Below are positions 24,472-34,604 of a stretch of DNA of 64,000 nt, piece after piece. Origin of the DNA: Thiomicrospira sp. Its GTDB lineage: Bacteria > Pseudomonadota > Gammaproteobacteria > Thiomicrospirales > Thiomicrospiraceae. The position numbers and the translations under genes are program-made. How positions within the stretch are numbered: position 1 is the first letter of the stretch; every line of letters starts with the position of its first letter. Location: positions 19,621 through 83,620 of the forward strand of contig NZ_JACUTY010000001.1 of assembly GCF_014859555.1 (NCBI RefSeq), in the 5' to 3' direction. The notes beneath the pieces were generated by a model. That model made no database searches and was not told the DNA's origin. It saw nothing but the letters and a program-made list of their open reading frames with translations.

Positions 24472-27042
24472 TTATTTATGGCTCAAGGATTTTGATTGAG
24501 CCGGCTCCAAGTTCTTAACCGCTAGTTCAGCCGAGGTTAAATATTTAATCACCTGCTCACTACATTCATCTAGCTTTATAAACTCGTCTTCAATTAAAGC
24601 CATGTCCTGGTTTTCATGCGCAGTTAGGATTCGTTTGATCGTTTTATGCAGCTCAGCATGCCATTTCTCTACCTGTTGCATTTCTGGTAAGTTAGCGTAT
24701 TTTTGGCCTTCAGTGCTGTAGAACCATTTACCTAACCCGCATTTAGTATGATTGGTGGCGGCTTCAAAATTTAATCCAACATCCATGCCCGCAATATAAG
24801 CGGTAATCAGGCCTTTCCATTGCTGATGGGCTCTGCGTGCTTGTGCAAAGGCAAACTGCCCTGTTTGCATGGCTGTTTCAAAGTTAATGGCTTTTAAATC
24901 TATCTTAAACATTTTCGACAACTCAATGACTTCAGCCGCATAACGTGCCATTTGTTGGGTTTGTTGTGCGGTTTCTTCAACCAGTGCCGCATTTTGTTGA
25001 GTTGCCGTATCAATTGAAGCAATCGCATTATTGACCTGTTCAACCCCTTGAGATTGTTCGGTGGTCGCTTGGTTGATTTCGCCAATAATTTGACTAACTT
25101 GTTCGATAGATTGATTTATCACATCAATGGCTTGACCAGATTGATTGGCGAGTTCCGTGCCTTGCTTAACTTTGATTAAGGTATCATCAATCAGGGTTTT
25201 AATTTGTTTAGCGGCTTCCGCTGATTTTTGTGCCAAGCTGCGCACTTCTGAGGCGACGACAGCAAAGCCACGGCCATGATCACCGGCTCTGGCGGCTTCA
25301 ACCGCGGCATTCAAGGCCAGCAAGTTAGTTTGGAAGGCAATGCTGTCAATTAGGTTGGTGATTTCCCCGATTTTACTGCTGGAGTCATTGATTTCATGAA
25401 TCGCATCAATGGTTTGTTTCACGACCTGATTGGCATTAGAGGCCTCACGGCGTGATTGGTCAGACAGGCCTTGGGCTTGTTGCGCATTCTCGGCTGTTTG
25501 GCGGATAGTGGATGTGATTTGCTCCATACTGGCCGCAGTTTCTTCCAGTGAGGCGGCTTGTTGCTGAGTACGCTGGGCTAGGTCCTGAATGCCGACCGAA
25601 ATGCGATTGGTGCCTTCTGATAAACGCAACACGGAAAAGTTAGATTGAGACATTAAACTGGATACGTTTGCAGTGGCATTGTTCACCCCATCTTTTAGGA
25701 TGCTTAAGGTGCCATGTAGGGGGAGGTGGATACGTTTGGTTAAGTCGCCAGAACCTTGCGCGACCATCACCTGGGTGGTTTCACCAATTGCTTTTTCAAG
25801 CTGATCTAGAGTCTGATTAATGGTGTCTTTTAAGTGTTTTAATTCGCCCTGAGCTTCGGCATGAATACGTTTTTCGAAATAGCCTTCGGACACCTGATCC
25901 ATTAACTCATTGACTTCAAAAAACACGCCTTTCAAAGTCACCATTGCGGTTTGACCATATTCTACTGCTTGCTGATAATCACCTTGTAACTGTGTGTTGG
26001 ATTCATAGCTAAAGTTACCATTTCGAATCTCATGCAGCACTTTGGTAATTTCTTCAGTCGTCTGGCGCATCGCCTGAGTGGCCAAATTGGTGCTGGCTTT
26101 AAGTAAATCAAAATCGCCTTGCATTGGAATGCTCGTGTTGGCGTTGAGTTTACCGTGGGAAATCGCAGATAACATACGCCCTGTTTCGCCAATTGCCACC
26201 TGCATATTTTGCATTTGTTGATTGTAAGTGCGTGCTAACTGGCCAATTTCATCTTGGTTTTTAATGACCGCACGCACACTTAAATCACCCGTGCGCTGTG
26301 AGCATTGCATAATTTTTTGCAATGCTCGCAACGGCCGAGAAACCAACATATAATTCATGATCGCAAAGTAGGCGGATAAAATCACCAGCAATAAAATGCT
26401 GAACCAGCTTAGTTGGGTGAGTAATTGGTCCGCCACCAGGCCTGGTGCATTGGTTTGATTAAGTTGGTCTAACCCGCTAGCATGCATCCAACTAACGACC
26501 CAAACCGCCAAACCCAATAACAGCACATTTCCTAAACTCAGCTTGGTTAATAAGGACCATTTTTTAAATGGATTGAGTTTATCCAGCTTGGCTTGTAAAG
26601 GACTAAAAACCTGGCCCTTTTTAATAACCAGTTGGCCATGGTGAATTAAGGGGTAAACTGAGGTGGCGAGTGCAATTTCAGCTTCAGTGGCGGGCATACG
26701 TACCGAAATATAACCGGTGATTTGGTCTTGTTGTTTGACGGGCGCTACATTGGCTTTTACCCAATAATGATCGCCATTTTTTGCACGGTTTTTAACAATC
26801 TGAGTCCAGCCTTCACCTGATTGCAGGGTTTGCCACATATCTTTAAACACCGCAGGTGGCACATCAGGATGGCGCAACAAGTTGTGTGGCTGTCCAATTA
26901 ATTCGGATTCGGTATAGCCGCTAATTTCTATAAACTCATCATTGGCTTCAACAATAGTGCCATCGATATCGGTGCGTGAGACTAGACGATAGTTTACAGG
27001 AATCAGTTTTTGTTGTTGGGTTACGGGTAGATTTTGTCTCAT
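24472..27042 (-). CDS. PAS-domain methyl-accepting chemotaxis protein with C-terminal CZB (zinc-binding) domain
   Basis: [29 protein letters not shown] core [55 protein letters not shown]. Confidence 0.92.
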   Translation of the reverse strand: MRQNLPVTQQQKLIPVNYRLVSRTDIDGTIVEANDEFIEISGYTESELIGQPHNLLRHPDVPPAVFKDMWQTLQSGEGWTQIVKNRAKNGDHYWVKANVAPVKQQDQITGYISVRMPATEAEIALATSVYPLIHHGQLVIKKGQVFSPLQAKLDKLNPFKKWSLLTKLSLGNVLLLGLAVWVVSWMHASGLDQLNQTNAPGLVADQLLTQLSWFSILLLVILSAYFAIMNYMLVSRPLRALQKIMQCSQRTGDLSVRAVIKNQDEIGQLARTYNQQMQNMQVAIGETGRMLSAISHGKLNANTSIPMQGDFDLLKASTNLATQAMRQTTEEITKVLHEIRNGNFSYESNTQLQGDYQQAVEYGQTAMVTLKGVFFEVNELMDQVSEGYFEKRIHAEAQGELKHLKDTINQTLDQLEKAIGETTQVMVAQGSGDLTKRIHLPLHGTLSILKDGVNNATANVSSLMSQSNFSVLRLSEGTNRISVGIQDLAQRTQQQAASLEETAASMEQITSTIRQTAENAQQAQGLSDQSRREASNANQVVKQTIDAIHEINDSSSKIGEITNLIDSIAFQTNLLALNAAVEAARAGDHGRGFAVVASEVRSLAQKSAEAAKQIKTLIDDTLIKVKQGTELANQSGQAIDVINQSIEQVSQIIGEINQATTEQSQGVEQVNNAIASIDTATQQNAALVEETAQQTQQMARYAAEVIELSKMFKIDLKAINFETAMQTGQFAFAQARRAHQQWKGLITAYIAGMDVGLNFEAATNHTKCGLGKWFYSTEGQKYANLPEMQQVEKWHAELHKTIKRILTAHENQDMALIEDEFIKLDECSEQVIKYLTSAELAVKNLEPAQSKSLSHK
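26435..26446. repeat. palindrome ACCAGGCCTGGT (in CZB-MCP)
   Basis: exact 12-mer. Confidence 0.95.
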
Positions 27043-27228
27043 AAGATTCTCCGATAGCCACTCAGTTAGATTTAGTAAGAAATTATTTTATGCTAATAAA
27101 TTATGATTCATTGGTATGTTGTTGGTTTATAAGCATAAAACTTGATTTGCATCAGGTTGGGAAGGCTGTCGTTTGTATTTGTATAAATTGTTATACTGTT
27201 TCGCCATTTACTAGACAGGTTAGAGAAA

Positions 27229-28338
27229 TTGAAACCCAGCCCAATCAGCCGCTTATTATCACGCAAACTTTATTGGGATATGGAAGAGCAAGTGCTTTGG
27301 TTGGACTTGCGTCAAATTTGGCCTGACAAGGGGGTATTGCGCCTGCCGAGCTGGGATCAAATGATGTTGTCGGCCGAACCTATTCCACAGTATGCCCCCG
27401 CTTTAGATGTGTTGAGTTGGTCAATCCACAGTGAATTACGTTTTTGGTTACAACAGATTCCAAAGTGGGTGGTGGAAAGTTGTCAGTTATTTCCCAGCCA
27501 CCAACTGAGTTTGCTGCATTATGCCGGGCGTTATCCACAGATGTTGGAGTTATTGGATCATGCGCCTTTATTGGCGTGGGAATTAATACGTGCGCCTTTG
27601 ACGGAGGCTGAGCGGGTGGCACTTTTTCAAGCCAAACGAATTGATATGGTCGCAAAGCTGGGCTGGCCGGGAAAAACCGAAACCCTCAAGTTTCTGTGTA
27701 ACTTGCGATTACGTGTGGTTAATAACGAACTGCTTGAGCAGGTTCAGGTGTGTTTATTAGATGAGCGGCGCTTAAATTCATTACAAATTTTACCACGCAT
27801 CAACTCGATGGCGTTGTCCTTGGCGGCCCGTTTTCCAGAACTAATTGGCCAACGTTTGCACCAGAGTTTAGCCCGTATGCCTTGTCGACCCATGCAATGC
27901 AAATCCATGATTGCCTTATTAGAGGATGTTTATCGACTGGCTGAATTTATTGGAGAAGCGGAGGTTACGCGTAAAATTGGAGACTGTCGCTATTTGGTGG
28001 AAGTCGAAACCTTATACCAGGCCTGGTTAACTCAAACGTTAGATCAGCAGGCTGCGTCGATTGAACTGGCGTTATCGACCGAACCACAACAGTTAACTCA
28101 GCCCAATCAATGGCAAGCTCTAAGCCGACAACAGAACCAGGCCTGGTGGTTGGATTATCCTCAATCAAATCTGCAATTATGGGCTTGGTTGTTTGAAGGG
28201 GAGTTGGTGGGATTGTTACTGGATAACTCAGGTGAACAAGCGAAAGTTCAACGTTTGCGCCAAGCACAAAACCAACTCGCCAGCGCCGCATTACAAGCGC
28301 AGGTCGAGTTGTGGTTAGTAAATTTAAATAAAGCTTAG
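27229..28338 (+). CDS. hypothetical protein
   Basis: Long ORF, Q/L/W-rich, no family recognised. Confidence 0.7.
   Translation: MKPSPISRLLSRKLYWDMEEQVLWLDLRQIWPDKGVLRLPSWDQMMLSAEPIPQYAPALDVLSWSIHSELRFWLQQIPKWVVESCQLFPSHQLSLLHYAGRYPQMLELLDHAPLLAWELIRAPLTEAERVALFQAKRIDMVAKLGWPGKTETLKFLCNLRLRVVNNELLEQVQVCLLDERRLNSLQILPRINSMALSLAARFPELIGQRLHQSLARMPCRPMQCKSMIALLEDVYRLAEFIGEAEVTRKIGDCRYLVEVETLYQAWLTQTLDQQAASIELALSTEPQQLTQPNQWQALSRQQNQAWWLDYPQSNLQLWAWLFEGELVGLLLDNSGEQAKVQRLRQAQNQLASAALQAQVELWLVNLNKA
28016..28027. repeat. palindrome ACCAGGCCTGGT
   Basis: exact 12-mer, encodes QAW. Confidence 0.95.
28136..28147. repeat. palindrome ACCAGGCCTGGT
   Basis: exact 12-mer, encodes QAW. Confidence 0.95.
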
Positions 28339-29585
28339 TCGAGTAGTTTTTCCGAACCCATTAAGTCTTGATAAGTTTCACGCGGACGCACCAACCAGGC
28401 CTGGTGCTTCTGCACCATCACTTCGGCCGCACGTGGGCGCGTATTGTAGTTCGAACTCATGGTAAAACCATAAGCGCCTGCCGATAAGACCGCCAGCAAA
28501 TCACCGGCTTTTAAATTAAGTGTGCGATCTTTGCCTAAAAAATCGCCGGTTTCACACACCGGGCCAACTAAGTCCCAACTCGCCTCCAGGCCATCAGTAC
28601 GCGGATTGAGTGGAATAATTTGTTGATAGGCTTGGTATAAGGCTGGACGAATTAAATCGTTCATTGCTGCATCAATAATTGCAAAATGTTTATGGTCTGA
28701 CGGCTTTAAGTATTCGACCTCGGTTACTAACACCCCAGCATTGCCCGCAATTGCACGACCCGGTTCGATAATTACTTCAATACTTGGATCATTCAATTCG
28801 TTTAATAACGCCTTAATATAATCGGCAATCTCAGGTGGGTTTTCGTCGGTATAACGAATCCCCAGGCCACCGCCTAAATCCAAATGATGAATCTCAATCC
28901 CCATATCGGCTAAGCGCTGTTTAAGTTGCAACACCTTCTTTAACGCATCCACAAACGGACGCACTTCGGTTAATTGCGAACCAATATGGCAATCTATGCC
29001 GATGACTTTGATATGAGAATAGTCTGAGGCGGTTTGATAAAGCTCCGGTGCGGTGAGAATATCGACACCAAACTTGTTTTCTTTCAAACCAGTCGAAATG
29101 TAAGGATGGGTTTTGGCATCGACATCTGGGTTCACCCGAATCGAGATGGGTGCGATTTTATTCACGCGTTGCGCAACCGTTTGAATGCGATCCAACTCCG
29201 CATGGGATTCAACATTAAAACAGCGAATGCCGACTTCCAGCGCACGTTCAATTTCGGATTCTTTTTTGGCCACGCCCGAAAACACCACCTTGTCGGCTTG
29301 GCCGCCGGCACGTAATACGCGTTCAAGTTCGCCTTGCGAAACAATATCAAAGCCCGAACCCAAATGTGCCAACACCTGTAAAACAGCGACGTTCGAGTTG
29401 GTTTTGACCGCATAACATACCAAATGTGGCTGAGTACCAAAGGCTTGGTCAAATGCCTGCCAACGGTTTTCTAGCTCGGTGCGAGAATACACATACAGCG
29501 GTGTGCCGTATTGTTTAGCTAAATCGTTTAACGAAACCTGTTCGGCCATTAGCTGATTTTGTTGATAGTGAAAAACGTCAGTCAT
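28335..29585 (-). CDS. lysA: diaminopimelate decarboxylase
   Basis: YGTPLYVYSRTELENRW...CYAVKTNSN...HLDLGGGLGI...EPGRAI...CETGDFLGKDR. Confidence 0.97.
   Translation of the reverse strand: MTDVFHYQQNQLMAEQVSLNDLAKQYGTPLYVYSRTELENRWQAFDQAFGTQPHLVCYAVKTNSNVAVLQVLAHLGSGFDIVSQGELERVLRAGGQADKVVFSGVAKKESEIERALEVGIRCFNVESHAELDRIQTVAQRVNKIAPISIRVNPDVDAKTHPYISTGLKENKFGVDILTAPELYQTASDYSHIKVIGIDCHIGSQLTEVRPFVDALKKVLQLKQRLADMGIEIHHLDLGGGLGIRYTDENPPEIADYIKALLNELNDPSIEVIIEPGRAIAGNAGVLVTEVEYLKPSDHKHFAIIDAAMNDLIRPALYQAYQQIIPLNPRTDGLEASWDLVGPVCETGDFLGKDRTLNLKAGDLLAVLSAGAYGFTMSSNYNTRPRAAEVMVQKHQAWLVRPRETYQDLMGSEKLLD
28394..28405. repeat. palindrome ACCAGGCCTGGT (lysA 3' end)
   Basis: exact 12-mer, encodes QAW. 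Confidence 0.95.
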
Positions 29586-29617
29586 GGGTAATCCTTATAC
29601 AGCACGCAGAAACGGGT

Positions 29618-29779
29618 TCAGGAAGGCTGTTGAGTTGAATGATGTTGGCCGATCACATGGGTGTCGACCTGGCTGGTTTGTGGCAAACTTAATGGGCCTT
29701 TTTTGCCGCAACCACTCAACACAAAGGTTGCTGAGAGTAAGCCCGCCACTAACCAAATCGGTTTAAATTGTAAAGACAT
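29618..29779 (-). CDS. small lipoprotein, LptM/YifL-like
   Basis: Lipobox LSGCGKKGPLSLP located beside lysA. Confidence 0.75.
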   Translation of the reverse strand: MSLQFKPIWLVAGLLSATFVLSGCGKKGPLSLPQTSQVDTHVIGQHHSTQQPS

Positions 29780-29856
29780 AAGCCGCTTGCGTTTCATATT
29801 CAGTGCCATCGCGTTAAAATGATCGCCATTTTACCAGAATCTAGGAACGCATTGAT

Positions 29857-30519
29857 ATGTCTGAACTCTTACCGGTTATTGTTGAACCTTCTCAACCCGC
29901 TAAAGCCGCCGTGATTTGGCTGCACGGCTTAGGGGCGGATGGACATGATTTTGAAGAGATTGTACCCAGCTTAGACTTACCAGAAAATCATGCCATTCGG
30001 TTTGTGTTTCCACACGCACCGATTCAACCCGTTACCATCAACGGTGGCATGCATATGCGTTCGTGGTTTGATATTCGTTCGTTAGATATGCAAAACGATG
30101 TGGATTCGGCTGGCATTCGGGTCGCCTGTCACCAAGTTTATAAACTCATCGCACAACAAGAAGCGGCCGGTATTGACCCAAAAAACATTATCCTCGCTGG
30201 CTTTTCACAAGGCGGTTTGATCGCTTTACATGCGGGCTTAAGTTACGACCATAGTCTGGGTGGTATTATGGCGTTATCAACTTGGTGCCCGTTGGTGGAG
30301 CAATTTCATTTGCACCGCGAACTGCCGATTTTAATGATTCACGGTCGACTAGATCCGGTAGTGCCGTTTGAACTGGGTGCCAAAGCGCTAGACGATTTAA
30401 GTGCCAAAGGTTACCAAATTGATTGGCAGGTTTATGATATGCAGCACCAGGTCTGCTTGGAAGAAATTGAATATATTGGCCACTGGTTACGCCAGCGGTT
30501 ATTGCAAGGAAACGACTAA
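29857..30519 (+). CDS. alpha/beta hydrolase, carboxylesterase/phospholipase family
   Basis: AAVIWLHGLGADGHDFEEIVPSL, GFSQGG, MIHGRLDPVVPF. Confidence 0.9.
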   Translation: MSELLPVIVEPSQPAKAAVIWLHGLGADGHDFEEIVPSLDLPENHAIRFVFPHAPIQPVTINGGMHMRSWFDIRSLDMQNDVDSAGIRVACHQVYKLIAQQEAAGIDPKNIILAGFSQGGLIALHAGLSYDHSLGGIMALSTWCPLVEQFHLHRELPILMIHGRLDPVVPFELGAKALDDLSAKGYQIDWQVYDMQHQVCLEEIEYIGHWLRQRLLQGND

Positions 30520-30917
30520 TGTTTATTTTAACCATGCGAGTACGCGATTATGAATGTGATATTCAAGGGGTGGTGAACAACAGTGTGTATCAAAATTATC
30601 TTGAACACGCTCGGCATGAATTCCTACTCGCCAATAACATCAATTTTGCCGATTTAAGCGCGCAAGGCATTAATTTAGTGGTTACCCGAACCGAGCTAGA
30701 CTACAAAGCCTCGTTGCGCCCACAGGATGACTTTTACATAACGGTCGAATGCATTCGCGAGTCGCGTCTTAAATTTGCATTTATTCAACATATCTATCGC
30801 TCAAATGATGATAAATTAGTGATGCAAGCTAGGGTAATTGGAACCGGCTTAAATGCACGCGGGCGCCCGGAAATTCCGGCTGAATTAGATGCTTTATTTA
30901 CTCCGCAAAACGATTAG
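30519..30917 (+). CDS. acyl-CoA thioesterase (4HBT family)
   Basis: VRDYECDIQGVVNNSVYQNYLEHARHEF hotdog motif. Confidence 0.85.
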   Translation: MFILTMRVRDYECDIQGVVNNSVYQNYLEHARHEFLLANNINFADLSAQGINLVVTRTELDYKASLRPQDDFYITVECIRESRLKFAFIQHIYRSNDDKLVMQARVIGTGLNARGRPEIPAELDALFTPQND

Positions 30918-30926
30918 GTAACAAAT

Positions 30927-32195
30927 ATGAAAGTGTTGGTTGGTGTGTCAGGCGGAATCGCAGCCTATAAGGCCTTGGAGTTAGTGCGCTTGTGTGTCAA
31001 AGCCGGCTACCAAGTGCAGGTGGTGATGACCGAAGGCGCCAAGCAGTTTATTCAACCTTTATCCTTTCAAGCTTTGTGTGGACATAAAGTGCGCGACAGC
31101 TTGTTTGATCTCGAACAAGAAGCCGGTATGGGACATATAGAACTGGCACGTTGGGCGGATCTAATTGTGATCGCGCCCGCCAGCGCGGATGTATTGGCAC
31201 GTTTGCGTGCAGGTATGGCAAATGATTTATTAACTACGCTATGCTTAGCCACCGATCGACCGATTGTATTTGCCCCCGCGATGAACCGCTTAATGTGGGC
31301 GAATGCCGCCACCCAAGATAATGTCGCGGCTCTGCAAACACGCGGCTGGCAGATGATTGAACCCGCCTCGGGCGAGCAGGCTTGTGGTGAAGTCGGGGCA
31401 GGGCGTTTGGCTGAACCCGAAACGATTTTTAACATTATTCGTCAGCAAGCGGATAAGTTATCGGTTGCGGACATAAATGCAGATAAAGCACCAGGCCTGG
31501 TTGGTCAGCATTCTATTCCTACCGACCACCAGGCCTGGTGGTCGGATAAAACCTTGCTGATTACCGCTGGGCCAACCTATGAAGACCTAGACCCTGTACG
31601 TTTTATTGGTAATCGAAGCTCCGGCAAAATGGGGTTTGCGATCGCCGAGGCTGCGGCTGAATTGGGGGCGAAAGTCGTATTGATCAGCGGGCCAGTGAAT
31701 TTGCCGACCCCACCCGGCGTGACGCGAATTGATGTGCGATCGGCTTTGCAAATGTTTGAAGCGGTAAAGCAATATTATGCGCAAGTTAATGTCATGATTG
31801 GCGCGGCCGCGGTCGCCGATTTTAGGTTGGCTGAACTGGCTAGCCAAAAAATCAAAAAACAGGCTGAACAAGACGGCTTAGAACTCAAGTTGGTACAAAA
31901 CCCGGATATTATTGGCTGGGTCGCCGCGCAGGCAGATAAACCTTATGTGGTCGGGTTTGCGGCGGAAACGCAACAAGTGATGGCCTATGCCAAGGCCAAA
32001 TTACAACGCAAGGGGCTAGACATGATTTGCGCCAATCAGGTGGGTGAAGGACTTGGGTTTGACACAGATGATAATGCTTTAACTTTGATTACCCAAAATC
32101 AGGAATGGCCACTTGCGCCGTCATCCAAAACCCAGCAAGCCAAGTGGCTTTTAGGTTTTATTCAGCAAACGCTAGAAACCACTGCGGCAAATTAA
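30927..32195 (+). CDS. coaBC: bifunctional phosphopantothenoylcysteine decarboxylase/phosphopantothenate-cysteine ligase
   Basis: VGVSGGIAAYKALELVR...PAMNRLMW...ITAGPTYEDLDPVRFIGNRSSGKMG. Confidence 0.96.
   Translation: MKVLVGVSGGIAAYKALELVRLCVKAGYQVQVVMTEGAKQFIQPLSFQALCGHKVRDSLFDLEQEAGMGHIELARWADLIVIAPASADVLARLRAGMANDLLTTLCLATDRPIVFAPAMNRLMWANAATQDNVAALQTRGWQMIEPASGEQACGEVGAGRLAEPETIFNIIRQQADKLSVADINADKAPGLVGQHSIPTDHQAWWSDKTLLITAGPTYEDLDPVRFIGNRSSGKMGFAIAEAAAELGAKVVLISGPVNLPTPPGVTRIDVRSALQMFEAVKQYYAQVNVMIGAAAVADFRLAELASQKIKKQAEQDGLELKLVQNPDIIGWVAAQADKPYVVGFAAETQQVMAYAKAKLQRKGLDMICANQVGEGLGFDTDDNALTLITQNQEWPLAPSSKTQQAKWLLGFIQQTLETTAAN
31490..31501. repeat. palindrome ACCAGGCCTGGT (coaBC linker)
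   Basis: exact 12-mer, encodes PGLV. Confidence 0.95.
31522..31545. repeat. 24-bp palindrome CCGACCACCAGGCCTGGTGGTCGG (coaBC linker)
   Basis: perfect palindrome containing the 12-mer. Confidence 0.95.
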
Positions 32196-32205
32196 GTCAT
32201 CAATT

Positions 32206-32224
32206 CGGGTTAATCGAGGTGCCC
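32206..32224. repeat. solo terminal-repeat remnant of the MITE-like element
   Basis: CGGGTTAATCGAGGTGCCC matches the element end. Confidence 0.5.
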
Positions 32225-32239
32225 TATTAAGGGTTGGAG

Positions 32240-32623
32240 CTATTTCGCTTGATCAATCATTTTTTGGGTGGCGCTTTCTACCTGCTGTGCAATCTTAACG
32301 AGCTCGGCATTGTCCGACAACATCGCCAGCATAGGTTCGGGCCGGATCATGCCGATTTTGGTGACACCTTGCTCAGTAAATACCGAAATTCGACAAGGTA
32401 AGGCCATATTCAAGTTCATATCCACCGCTAAAACCTTAGAGGCCTGCCCTGGGTTGCACACTTCAAACACACGGCATTGGCCTTTAAAATCAAAGCCCTT
32501 AGTGCGCAACGTTTGACCTAGGTCGTGAATGTGCAACACCCCAAACTGGTGAGCCTTAACAGCGGCCTCTAAATCTTGACTGGCTTGTTCAAACGATTTT
32601 GGGGTTTCAACTACATAATACAT
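32240..32623 (-). CDS. DUF302 family protein
   Basis: MYYVVETPKSFEQASQDLEAAVKAHQFGVLHIHDLGQTL. Confidence 0.8.
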   Translation of the reverse strand: MYYVVETPKSFEQASQDLEAAVKAHQFGVLHIHDLGQTLRTKGFDFKGQCRVFEVCNPGQASKVLAVDMNLNMALPCRISVFTEQGVTKIGMIRPEPMLAMLSDNAELVKIAQQVESATQKMIDQAK

Positions 32624-32643
32624 AACACAATCCTTTGCGAAGG

Positions 32644-33387
32644 TTAATCGCTTTTTTGTTGTTGGCGTTCTTGATGGCGACGGGCAATTTCATCCCAGTC
32701 GATATTGTTACAGGTTTCGCACTCTTCTTTGATAATACCCATCCAGACTAACATAGAGTGAATTTTGCACCCCACACAGAAGCCCAAAATTGCCTCCATC
32801 CACATAAATCCAAGACAGACCCAAACCAATACGAGCGGAATCCAAAAAGGCATATAGTTAATATGGGTGGGAATTTCAGTGCCTAAAATCGAGTTAAGTA
32901 TACGTGCGGTACTGTCTGGGTTAAAGAACACAATACACACCACAATAAAAATACTGCCTAACGTCCAAGCAAAGCGTTTTGGTACTAGGGGTTTCCATAC
33001 TGCCGGTTTGTCGGCGGCTAATAGGCTGGCAATTAAGATGGTGGGTGATAAACGTGATGTCCACTTTGACATGCCGGATAACATATCAAATAAGGCATAA
33101 AATAAAACCCATGTTTGAATGGTCCAATCAAAAGTGCGACGAATCGCCTCGACCTGATAAATGATATGACCATCCCAATCAAGCTCATAAGTGTCGACCG
33201 AGGTATTGCCATCTACAATCCAGTTTGAAACATAAATCGCATCATAAAGCGTTAAGCCCATATAAAGTGGGATGACTAATAAGATACCAGCGCGAACTCT
33301 TACAGCGGTATCGTTAATGTAGAGGGGGGATTCAGACGGATCACGAAACCAAAGGTTTTTGATTGCATTTAAATATGCTTGCCACAT
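32644..33387 (-). CDS. DUF4395-like membrane protein
   Basis: MWQAYLNAIKNLWFRDP; ILGFCVGCKIH motif. Confidence 0.65.
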   Translation of the reverse strand: MWQAYLNAIKNLWFRDPSESPLYINDTAVRVRAGILLVIPLYMGLTLYDAIYVSNWIVDGNTSVDTYELDWDGHIIYQVEAIRRTFDWTIQTWVLFYALFDMLSGMSKWTSRLSPTILIASLLAADKPAVWKPLVPKRFAWTLGSIFIVVCIVFFNPDSTARILNSILGTEIPTHINYMPFWIPLVLVWVCLGFMWMEAILGFCVGCKIHSMLVWMGIIKEECETCNNIDWDEIARRHQERQQQKSD

Positions 33388-33525
33388 TGAATATGCTCCT
33401 GTCAGCCTACCGAATAAAGTAGGTCGTATTTTTATAATATTAATGTTTGATAATGTTACGGCTTGGGGGGGCACAAAAGCCAATAGAAAAACTTAATGAG
33501 GCGATATGGTTAGTTGAAAAAATGC

Positions 33526-33945
33526 TTAGTCATGGTCTTGCACGCGACCACGTAAACTTTTAATTCTACTTTTTTGCACTTTTGATTTTAAGCGACGTTC
33601 ACGTGAACCTCGAGTGGGTTTGGTGGGACGACGTGGTTTATCCACGTGTAGCGCTTGTTGAATCAATTCAATCAAGCGTTTAATCGCGGCTTCACGGTTT
33701 TGTTCTTGAGTGCGAAACTGTTGCGCTTTGATCACAATCAGCCCCTCTTTTGTAATCCGATGGTCACGCAGCTGTAAGAGTGTTTGTTTGGCCTCGTCCG
33801 GCAGACTTGACGCGCGGATATCAAAACGCAGATGCACGGCTGAGGAAACTTTATTGACATTTTGACCGCCGGCACCTTGAGCTCGAATCGCTTTAAGGTC
33901 TATTTCGGACTCATCAAGTTGTAGCTGCGGGTTAATGTAAATCAT
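33526..33945 (-). CDS. arfB: alternative ribosome-rescue factor (YaeJ-like)
   Basis: AIRAQGAGGQNVNKVSSAVHLRFDI plus basic C-terminus. Confidence 0.92.
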   Translation of the reverse strand: MIYINPQLQLDESEIDLKAIRAQGAGGQNVNKVSSAVHLRFDIRASSLPDEAKQTLLQLRDHRITKEGLIVIKAQQFRTQEQNREAAIKRLIELIQQALHVDKPRRPTKPTRGSRERRLKSKVQKSRIKSLRGRVQDHD

Positions 33946-34105
33946 AGAATCTAAGCTCGGTTTTTTTAAATCAGATAACCTATTTTAACAACTAAGTCCG
34001 TGATCAAGCAGGCGATTGAATCGGCTCGCAACGAATCGTGTAAAATACGACACAATCATTTATTCAGTCAGCATAAAAGTAGTTGGCAATCATTAAGGAT
34101 AGGAC

Positions 34106-34567
34106 ATGACGATTCAGGTGGAATACAAAATTTTAGACCCGCGTTTGGGTAACGAGATTGGCATGCCGCACTATGCAACCCAAGGTTCAGCCGGCTTAGA
34201 TTTACGGGCGTGTATAAACGAACCACTTACACTTTCACCCGGTGAAACCCAGTTAATTCCAACTGGTTTAGCGATTCATTTGGATGATGCCGGTTTAGCC
34301 GCGATGTTATTGCCGCGCTCGGGTTTAGGCCACAAACACGGGATTGTATTAGGCAACCTAGTAGGTTTGATTGACTCGGATTATCAGGGCGAGTTAAAGG
34401 TATCCTGCTGGAATCGCAGTGACACACCTTATACTATAGGCATCGGCGAGCGCATTGCGCAAATGGTGATAGTGCCCGTATTACAACCGGTTTTTAGCCA
34501 GGTGAGTGAGTTTGGCGAGTCGAGTGAGCGCGGTGTAGGCGGTTTTGGACACACTGGCACACATTAA
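34106..34567 (+). CDS. dut: deoxyuridine 5'-triphosphate nucleotidohydrolase
   Basis: [56 protein letters not shown]. Confidence 0.98.
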   Translation: MTIQVEYKILDPRLGNEIGMPHYATQGSAGLDLRACINEPLTLSPGETQLIPTGLAIHLDDAGLAAMLLPRSGLGHKHGIVLGNLVGLIDSDYQGELKVSCWNRSDTPYTIGIGERIAQMVIVPVLQPVFSQVSEFGESSERGVGGFGHTGTH

Positions 34568-34604
34568 GTTTGTTCAGTATCTATGACTTAGAAAGGGCCG
34601 AAAA

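Noticed and set aside
33455-33483. Poly-G tract near 33464 as a phase-variation tract of the DUF4395-like gene
   Set aside because: It lies in an upstream ORF extension; the likely start is MWQAYL (33387), downstream of the tract.
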